Below are positions 56,491 to 64,000 of a stretch of DNA of 64,000 bases, one piece after another; within the stretch, counting starts at the first letter, position 1; every line of letters begins with the position of its first letter. Position numbers and translations under genes: made by a program. Origin of the DNA: Vesta saturnalis (Eukaryota > Arthropoda > Insecta > Coleoptera > Lampyridae); contig JARFJB010000982.1 in NCBI GenBank assembly GCA_036346205.1, positions 553,501 through 617,500 on the forward strand, written 5' to 3'. The notes beneath the pieces were generated by a model. It made no database searches. It was not told where the DNA came from and saw nothing but the letters and a program-made list of their open reading frames with translations.

Positions 56491-57188
56491 GAAATAAACT
56501 GTTATTAAATTAAATTAATGGCACAGTACACAAGTAAGCATAAGTAAGATTACCAGAGCTAAACAGTAACAAGTTTCTAATTTACCTACCAAAAGAACTT
56601 TCACTACAAAAACATTTTTACTAAAATAAAACCATAACAATTCCGTTTTCGTTACTTCATTCGCGTCATTATCAGTTTACAACATAATAAGGAACATTTA
56701 CTTTCAGCATAAAAATTTACATTGAATTCATATCCTATGTACAGGGTGTGATTTAATTAAATGCTAAACTTGTGATTTTTTCACTTGTTTGATGACTAAA
56801 AGCTTTTACTTTTTCATTTTTTCTCTAATTATTTTCGAGATATTTGAATGTAAAATTTACCTTGTTTTTTTTTGTTAAAAGATTATACATAATAAGATGA
56901 GCAAGAAAATTAACGTGTGCAAACAAATGTCAAAATGACAAACGCAGCAGCTTATATTATTTACATATCTTAACGTCTTTCTGCTTCCAAATAACTGTGC
57001 AACTGTGTGGTTGAGAAGGAATATTTAAATTGTTTAAAAATGTATGACAATATTAATATTTGATTTAGAAAGGTCAAGTCCGACGCGGAAAAAACTAGAA
57101 TGCTAAAAGGGGTCACGACATGATGAAAAAGGTAACATTTGGTAAAACATTTCAAAGTTCGGTTGTTCGTAGGTAATATGAAGTGTAG
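56491..57188. other. Probable intron or spacer with a decayed TA-element end
   Basis: No gene recognised. GTACAGGGTGTGATTTAATT near 56742 resembles a transposon terminus without a partner. Small open frames are not supported. Confidence 0.4.
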
Positions 57189-58289
57189 TACACCGGGTGA
57201 TCCTTTCAGATAACTCGCCGCTATAACTTTTTTTATTATTAAAAATGAACTTTAACCTTTAAGAGATAAATGTTAAACTTTGGGCACGTTCATTTGTTTC
57301 GAGGCACTTACTGTTTAGTCGGAAGATACCAGAACATTACATTTTTAATTGGAACATATACTTTTTTACTTATTTGGATATAAAATAACTTTCTGAATAC
57401 AATGACATTATTTTTATCAATTTTTAACAGGTCGAACCATTTTCGTTTTTGTATTTTTCGATCTAGGATGCCATGGATTATACAAAGCACTTTATTTTTA
57501 ATCAAGTAGTATGGAAAAAATAGTTTTGCCGTAATTTGAGTTTAAAATCAATTTAATTTCTGTTTAAGACATTAAAAGAATGTGAAGTTAAGTAACTAGC
57601 TATCACTAATATAACACACAAAAATTTCACTAAAAAATTTGATATGGTTCCAAGTTATTCTCTCATTCATCTTTACATGATGATGTTCAATATACTAATC
57701 TTCAATTGTCATCAAAGAAATCTGAGGATGCCAGATCTGGTGATCTTTAATACAATACTTGTATTTTTCCCATGACCTCCCCTGTGAACAGCTAACAAAA
57801 ACGCTGTCATTGTATTCAGAATGTCATTTTACATCAAAATTAAGCAAAAATTTATAAGGTGTCCCATTTAAAAATCTTACAGTTAGAGCGAAAGTGTCTC
57901 GATACAAATCAATATGTCAAAAAAATTAAGTTTATCTCTTATACAGGGTGCCCATTTTCGAGTGCCTGCATAAGGCTCTCACTTATCTTTAAAGATAAAC
58001 AGTCCGTTAAATTAACGCAAAGTTGCGCATTTTTATGTTGAACAATAATCTCAAAGAAAATTAGAGCTGTCAACTTTTGTTTTTGAATTATTGCAAAAAA
58101 AAAATAAAAATTTAGTTTTTTTTTTATTTTTTTAAGCAAAAACCATTAAAGTTAGACGTTCTTAACTAAAACGTTGTGAAGTCACTTTTTCACAAGGAAT
58201 CTAAATCTGTGATCGTAATTTCCATGGCACCCCAGACGCAAAAGATGCAACATCAAACTTTGTTTTTTCTTATGCGTACCATTTTGGAC

Positions 58290-59215
58290 AATTGCATTTT
58301 TATATACAGTAGTCACTGCGGAAACATATTTGCAGCATTATCCAGAACGACAACAACCGAGTTCAAGGTTTTTTCAATTTATGGACAGAAATGTGGGTGA
58401 ATATAGTTCGTTTAATAAACCTGGACAAAATTATGGCGGTAGGCCGAAAGAACATGAACAGTAAATCTTACAAGCACATGATTTTTATAACGAACACCTA
58501 AATACTAAGTATAAAGTTTTTCATTAGGTACAAGACAATCCTTCAGTCTCAACAAGGAAAATTGCAGATCACCTAGACTTATCACACCAAGTCTGACGGA
58601 GATCACTAAAAAACATTGGCCTTATGCAATCCATGTTTCGCAAGTTCTAGCTACAGAGCAATCGAAGTTTCCTTGATAATGTCATATTGTCTGATGAATG
58701 CAAGTTCACTAATGCAGAAATGTTTAATCGGCATAATGAACATTACTGATCAGTTGAGAACCCACATCAGTTGTCGGGACCGCAAATACGCTTTGGTCTT
58801 AATGTGTGGGATGTTTTTTTGGGCGACTATGAAGAAAATTTAAATGACAATCGTTACCTCAATTTCTTAAGGACATTTTTAACGGACTTTATGGACAACA
58901 TAATTACTTTTCCAGGAAGGTGGCACACCGCCGCATAATGCTACGAGGGTGTGAATACTTGTTGGAAATATTCCCCAATCGAGTTATTATTAATAACGGT
59001 GACGTGCATTGGCCCGATCGGGGACAATGAAAAATAAAATTAATACAACGTTACAAGCTGATCTGAATGAACTTCGAGAAGAATTATTACCACTCTTACA
59101 CATGACATCAGGAGAAGGGATCTCTTAAAAGCAACAGCTAATCTAAGAAAGTGAACGGCGTTGTGCCTTGAAGTGGAGAATGGCCAATTTGAACACTTGC
59201 TGCAATTTTTTTACC
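58290..59215 (+). pseudogene. Tc-like transposase, spliced, inactivated (family of 14-kb element)
   Basis: The N-terminus reads TAETYLQHYPERQQPSSRFF, then PKEHEQ and a stop, ILQ, an apparent intron, and VQDNPSVSTRKIADHLDL. The block LSDECKFTNAEMFNRHNEHY holds the first catalytic aspartate and LNVWDVFLGDYEENL is the following strand. The second site reads QEGGTPPHN, with D replaced by G, and the third region is cut by a deletion after the WPDR motif. The C-terminus is EVENGQFEHLLQ near 59175-59205. The order YPERQQP, EEILHQ/ILQ, VQxNPSxSTR is the same as in the 14-kb copy. Confidence 0.8.
58474..58527 (+). other. Apparent 54-nt intron, GC-AG type or decayed GT-AG
   Basis: ATCTTACAA|GCACATG starts and TTTTTCATTAG|GTACAAG ends the segment. 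Its removal joins ILQ to VQDNPS in phase 0, as at 14762-14867. A TACTAAG branch-like motif lies 25 bases before the end. The donor GC may be an accepted variant or a mutated GT. Confidence 0.6.
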
Positions 59216-59964
59216 ATTTTTTCTTCTTGTGTTTATTTTTCTTTGAATAATAATTATTTTCTTTGGAAACTTAGTTTTTTCGTTAAAACAATCGAACGTT
59301 GTTATCTTTCCAAAGCACACTTCCTTCAAAATTGGAAAATTGAAAATTTTGGCGTAAATGTAAGGCAGAACTATTATGTGTGATATATTATTGTATTCAG
59401 AAAAAAAACTTGGTATAAAAATGCAAAAATCCCAAGTGACGCCCGCAAGAAGAAACCAAGTTGCATGTTGTATCTTTTTTGCATCTAGGAAATTAGGATA
59501 GCAGAATAAGATTCATTGTGTAAAAGTGCCTTACAATGTTTTAGTTAAAAATGTCTAGCATTAATGGTTTTTGCTTAAAAAAATAAAAACGAAAACCAAC
59601 CTTTTCATTTTTTTTTTTACAATAATCCAAAAACAAAAGATGACAGCTACAATTTTGTTACAGATTATTGTTAAAATAAAAATGCGCAACTTTGCCCTAA
59701 TTTAACCAACTATTTATCTCTACAAATAAGAAGATCCCCACGCACGCACTCGAAAAACGGACACCCTGTATACACGTAACAAATTTCGTTTTTCTATCTC
59801 CAATAATAAAAAAGTTATAGAGGTGAGTCACCCGTTAGGATCATCTGGTATATGCGAAATACCATCAATTCTCTTGAAACTGAGCTCAAAAACAGCTAAG
59901 GTCACTCGTTTACAGAAATTTTTATTCATTCTTTCATTTTTAGCATTCACTCTGTATTTTATAT

Positions 59965-60490
59965 CTATAATTTCAACTTTGACGGTCATTTTAGCCATGT
60001 TCCCGAATGAATGAAAAGCGCATTATATTACTACTTTTTCATACAGAATCTGATTCTGAAGTCAGAATTTTAAAAATTGGAAAAACAAAAATTAGGTACT
60101 CATTTTATGTGGAAAATTTATCAGTCATTTTCGGCATATTTATAAAGTGATTCACAAACACAAAAACCACTACGCATTACTACGTTTTCATATAGTTGAA
60201 TCAAAATTTTAGAAATTGAAAAAAGTTGACATTTTATATTGAAAGTTTTAATCTTTGTCCGCTATTGACAGCATGATTCCCTGTAGATACACAAAAATGA
60301 AAACCACGTTACATCACTTTTCGTATAAGTACAATCTGATGCTGAAGTTAGAATTTTAAAAACTGAAAAAAATTTCAATGTTTGTCGACCATTTTAAGCA
60401 TGTTCTCGAGCAGATACAAACATGAAAACAACTTTACATTACTACATTTTCATGCAAAATACAATTCAGGCGTTAGAATTTTACACATGC
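59965..60490 (+). repeat. Diverged tandem repeat, period about 137 bp
   Basis: Phrases TACTACNTTTTCATNNAG and GTTAGAATTTTAAAAANTG recur at about 60025, 60171, 60307 and 60443, giving spacings of 135-150 bases. About four units are recognisable. Confidence 0.65.
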
Positions 60491-62410
60491 ATAAAAAGGT
60501 TTTTAGAAGTGAATTGTGTAATTTATTTTTGTAATAATACTAAATAAAGGGGTTTGCAAGTGAAGAAAAGGAGACATCATAAAATGTTATTGAAGAAATG
60601 TTGGATAATTTATATTTATGAAGGCTTAGAATTTATGTTTAAACATGTTGGAGCGCTACCGATTCAAATACATCATCATCGAATTTTCTAAACTCATGGA
60701 AAGGAAAAATCACATGACTTTGCAATACCTTTTAATTAGTCATTAAAATCTGCCTACTCAATGGTAATCTGAATTATTACAAAAGCTAAAAAAAATGAGC
60801 TGAACTTCGTTATTTTTAAAATTAAAAATTAAAATTAACCAATGAACTCAAAACCTCTAAATAGTATATTTACTGTTGAGTATAAAGAACAGTAAGGGAC
60901 GTTTACCCAATTTGGCCGGAGACCGGTACAACCCTTAATGTTCTTGATGCTCATACTGTTTTTGCACGATTGAATTAAATTTACCACAATTGAAATTATT
61001 TCATTTCTACTAAATAAACGAAAAGTCAAAAGTGACGTTTTAAATAGAAATGTCCAAATTTTTTGTTCTTATTGTTGTGAAATATACTACCTATATTTAC
61101 GTTGGTAAGTAAAAGACGTCTGTAAGTAAAATCTTACCGACGAGGTGGGCCTCGCAACCAGTAAACATATCCTACTGTCTTGGAAACAGATATGGTAAAT
61201 AAACGAAAAAGCTCAATCATACAAAAAATTACTTTTTTAATGAAATGATAACCTACTATGCAAACCATTTCTGTATATCTCCAAATTTACACGCTACAAA
61301 AAAAACATAGTTATCTACACTGTTTGCATTCACAAGACTGTAAAATTATTTTTTTTTAATATTTAGCAAGCTGTGAATTTTTGAAAAAAAAAAATGAATT
61401 AGGCTTAAAAAACCAGAGGTTTACCACATTTAGTCAACTCGTAGAAGCACTATACTTCCTGAGATGTATTAATACACCACAATAATAATATTATTTACTT
61501 ATACCCTTTCCAAAACCAAAGTGTTTGGTAACGTCAACTAAGATACAAACAAGACATTAAACATATTCATAAAACAAACAAATAATGGTCCAATAAATAC
61601 TTCTATTAGCACTTTTAAATTTAGACTTAGAGAAAGGCAATAGTTTTGTCACAATTCAATTTATTGTAAAGATTTAAATTTATAGAATTTTTTTGCTAAC
61701 AGATAGTCTATATCTAGGTATTATGAGTCTCCATCTGCCACAGTTTTCAGTTCTCAATATGTATATGTATGTTTAGCAATGAATAATAGATATAAACAGT
61801 TAGAACTGGCATAATCCTGTATTTCTTTTAAATTACTGACATTGTGCTCTGTTATTCACTTTTGTTATTCTTACAACAGTCTTCTGCATCTTAAATTTCT
61901 CTGATTGCATGAGAAGAGTTATCCGATAATATAATTTCATAACTTATTATTGAATGAATTATCAAAAAATAGCATTGTAACAAAATGGAAGTGCCACTTA
62001 AGTTTGAACTGAGTTTCTTGATCAGATAAATAGAACTATTGTACGTTCGGGGGTGAGAGTGCAGTGTGGCAAAGATAGGCAATGCTTTCCTTATGGGAAG
62101 TTTGCTTCGACGTTGCCAGTTGTATGCAATGGGCGATAGTACTCGTATAAACTCAATGTAATTGATGTAATTTTTAAACTTTTTTTATGTATTTTGTTTA
62201 TTTTATCCTGTTAATGACCTGTCTTATTATACAATGATTTAATTAAATTTTTGATTGTGCCATTAAACTAATGTTTGTACAAATTATGTTTACTCTTATC
62301 TGTTAATGTCAGTTAATGACCTGTCTTATTATATACCATCATTATTGTTAAGCAATTACATTTGTGATTGGTTTATTGTGTACATTTGACTGATTGCTAA
62401 CTACTTTCTA
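60491..62410. other. No feature recognised
   Basis: About 1.9 kb of AT-rich sequence without a supported gene. A direct repeat of GTTAATGACCTGTCTTATTAT is visible at about 62209 and 62312 (103 apart). Confidence 0.4.
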
Positions 62411-62715
62411 ATTTTATTGCATAAGTGGTTTAAATACACTTCCCAATCTAATTTAACTCAATTATGATGCCATGCAACTGCACATTTGTATTAGCTGTGT
62501 AGTTTATATTAATCGAAAAAGTAATTTGTTGTATTTTATTAACATTATTTGACACGTTATTTATTTTATTGCATAAATGGTCTAAATGCACTTCTCAATT
62601 TAATTTAACTCAATTATGATGCCACGCAATTGCACATTTGTATAAACAGTGTAGTTTTTATTAGTGGAAAAAGTGATTTTTTGTGTTATATTAGCATTAT
62701 TTGACAGGTTATTTA
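62411..62715 (+). repeat. Two 152-bp tandem units
   Basis: ATTTTATTGCATAAGTGGT at 62411 recurs at 62563 (ATTTTATTGCATAAATGGT), with about 88 percent identity over the unit. A related AATTATGATGCCA phrase marks both. Confidence 0.85.
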
Positions 62716-63353
62716 TATAGTGTTCCTACAAATCACGACCATATCATATGCGTATTGAACGCATGCATTTGGCGGTATGGCTCCCGGTAGATCATTGAGG
62801 AATATAAGACACACAATGGGACCGAGGACTGACCCTTGAGGAACTCCATAGATATTCGGCAAAGGTCTTGACTAGGCATTATCTATTGAAAAGCATTGCA
62901 TTCGATTACTTAAACAGGATTGAAGTAATTACAGGGTTTGCCGCGTATTCCACAGTAGTTAAGTTTACTGAAAAGCAGAGGGCATGGCACAGTCAAAAGC
63001 AATAAGAGTAATGTACAATCATCAGTTTCCCATGACGCAATAATATGATTGATAAGATTTGATAACGCTTTAGTTTTAAATAAGTTGGCTCCAAAACCGA
63101 ACTGAGAGTTATTTATGTTTATTCAGATATTTCATCAGCCTATTCTTGGTTAATATTACCATAACTTTACTAAGAATACGTGTAATTGCTATCAGATGAT
63201 AATTGTCATAGATACCTCACCTTTTTTAAAAACAGGTACAACACAAGGTATTTTAAATGAATCAGAAAACCTTCCCTGAACAAAGCACTTATTTATGAGG
63301 TCTTAAATAATGAGCTGATGATGTGAATTCAATGTCTGAGAATCTTATCATTT

Positions 63354-63406
<53 letters not shown>

Positions 63407-64000
63407 TAATTCGAGATGTGTCACACGTTCTAAATAGAAGGATGACATAGGCGATGTCATTTCGTGTAGAGAAGTCGATATGGTGCCATTCATAACAGGA
63501 AATGAATTTAAAAGGTGGTCTGTAACAGTTGTGAAATACTGATTTAAATCTTCTATTGTTTGACATTCCTTTTGTTTTTTATTTTCTATATTTATTACAT
63601 AAAGTTTAAATTAAAATCGCCCACGATAACTACGTTATTATACTTTTTTATAAGACCATCTAGTGGTAGAGTAATATTAATGTGAAAAATATCACAACTT
63701 GAACAGGGTTGATTTGTATTGCATCACACACACGTTCACAATTTTTACTGCGGACCTAAATGCTTATCCCTTCATGTAAATGGTCTTTCCTAATGAAATA
63801 ACTTGCTAACTGATAAAGTTCAATGTTATTAATTTTTATTTCACTCTCCGATAACCTATGCTCAGATACGCAATGTCAAATTTGTATTTATCTAAAAAAG
63901 GAGTTCATTATATTTGTTATTTATGCATTGGATATTAATATGAAAAATATTTATACAATTATATTATTATTGTTGCACGTTATGTTATTTGAGTTTTCTA
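62716..64000 (-). pseudogene. Jockey-type non-LTR element, endonuclease and RT, running off the window
   Basis: On the minus strand the element reads from the right edge: SEHRLSESEIKINN near 63860, an IVGDFN endonuclease motif near 63620, and a broken linker at 63430-63570. A (TA)n tract at 63357-63404 interrupts it. Reverse transcriptase follows with VPVFKKGE near 63230, NSQFGFGANLFKTKALSNLI near 63080, and GVPQGSVLGP with LPGAIPPNACVQYAYDM near 62760-62850. The catalytic box is YAYD instead of YADD, so the enzyme is dead. Several frameshifts are needed. The 3' end gives way to the tandem repeat at 62411-62715. Confidence 0.85.
63357..63404. repeat. (TA)n microsatellite within the non-LTR element
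   Basis: About 48 bases of alternating T and A between the endonuclease and RT parts. A 69-codon frame over it ends in repeated IY and is an artefact. Confidence 0.95.

Larger units (their letters stand above)
57944..59768 (+). mobile_element. Tc-like element with 260-bp inverted ends
   Basis: CAGGGTGCCCATTTTCGAGTG at the left has its reverse at the right (CACTCGAAAAACGGACACCC, then TG), flanked by TA (57942-57943, 59769-59770). Arms are about 260 bases and include AAGCAAAAACCATTAA. One transposase pseudogene lies inside. The ends differ from those of the 13.5-kb element, but the protein is related. Confidence 0.9.
57191..59850. mobile_element. MITE-like shell interrupted by a Tc-like element
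   Basis: CACCGGGTGATCCTTTCAG at the left and its reverse form at the right (AGGATCATCTGG, then TA) are flanked by TA (57189-57190, 59851-59852). The arms match over about 50 bases, including CTATAACTTTTTTTATTATT. A Tc-like element of 1.8 kb is inserted near the right side (57944-59768). The remaining 830 bases have no coding capacity. Confidence 0.65.

Overview
This is an AT-rich stretch of eukaryotic chromosome, almost certainly from an insect and most plausibly from a large, repeat-rich genome such as a beetle's. That reading rests on the transposon families present: Tc1/mariner-like elements with long terminal inverted repeats, hAT, piggyBac-like, P-like and Crypton-like DNA elements, jockey-type non-LTR retrotransposons, and many foldback MITEs that insert at TA. 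The species assignment is inference. No bacterial operon, rRNA, CRISPR array or viral genome was seen.

Layout. 0-2.1 kb: two decayed non-LTR retrotransposon pieces. 2.8-7.1 kb: a hAT element with a ZMYM1-like transposase pseudogene, followed by a Crypton-like and an SGNH-like fragment. 7.6-9.4 kb: a DDE element with an acidic C-terminal tail. 12.3-15.7 kb: a foldback MITE and a Tc-like element with 430-bp inverted repeats and an apparent intron in its transposase. 16.6-17.5 kb: an old tandem satellite. 18.1-20.0 kb: a piggyBac-like pseudogene. 20.4-23.0 kb: a second hAT with a perfect 8-bp target duplication. 23.1-25.4 kb: a MITE and two long palindromes. 25.4-31.3 kb: several Tc/mariner pseudogenes, one nested in another, with microsatellites and a tRNA-derived SINE. 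32.4-33.5 kb: a Crypton-like tyrosine recombinase with an apparent 51-nt intron. 35.1-39.0 kb: a Tc1 shell holding a second TIR element that itself holds a P-like fragment. 39.6-44.3 kb: a foldback MITE inside a TA microsatellite, hairpins, Tc fragments and a non-LTR tail. 44.4-55.2 kb: one plus-strand jockey-like element split by a Tc fragment (itself hit by a truncated retrotransposon), a satellite array, and a 6.7-kb Tc-like element that carries further insertions. 55.66-56.49 kb: the only good candidate for a host exon. 57.2-59.85 kb: a MITE shell with a Tc-like element inside, whose transposase has an intron at the same place as the 14-kb element. 60-62.7 kb: tandem repeats. 62.7-64 kb: a minus-strand jockey-like element running off the window.

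How the parts relate. Nearly every protein-coding segment is a broken transposase or reverse transcriptase, so the region reads as a stack of dated insertions rather than a functional gene cluster. The strongest points are insertion events proved by empty-site copies inside the same window, the shared intron position in two related transposases, the apparently spliced Crypton-like recombinase, and an unidentified 826-nt exon with good splice sites. All protein family assignments come from reading motifs by eye; no database search was run.
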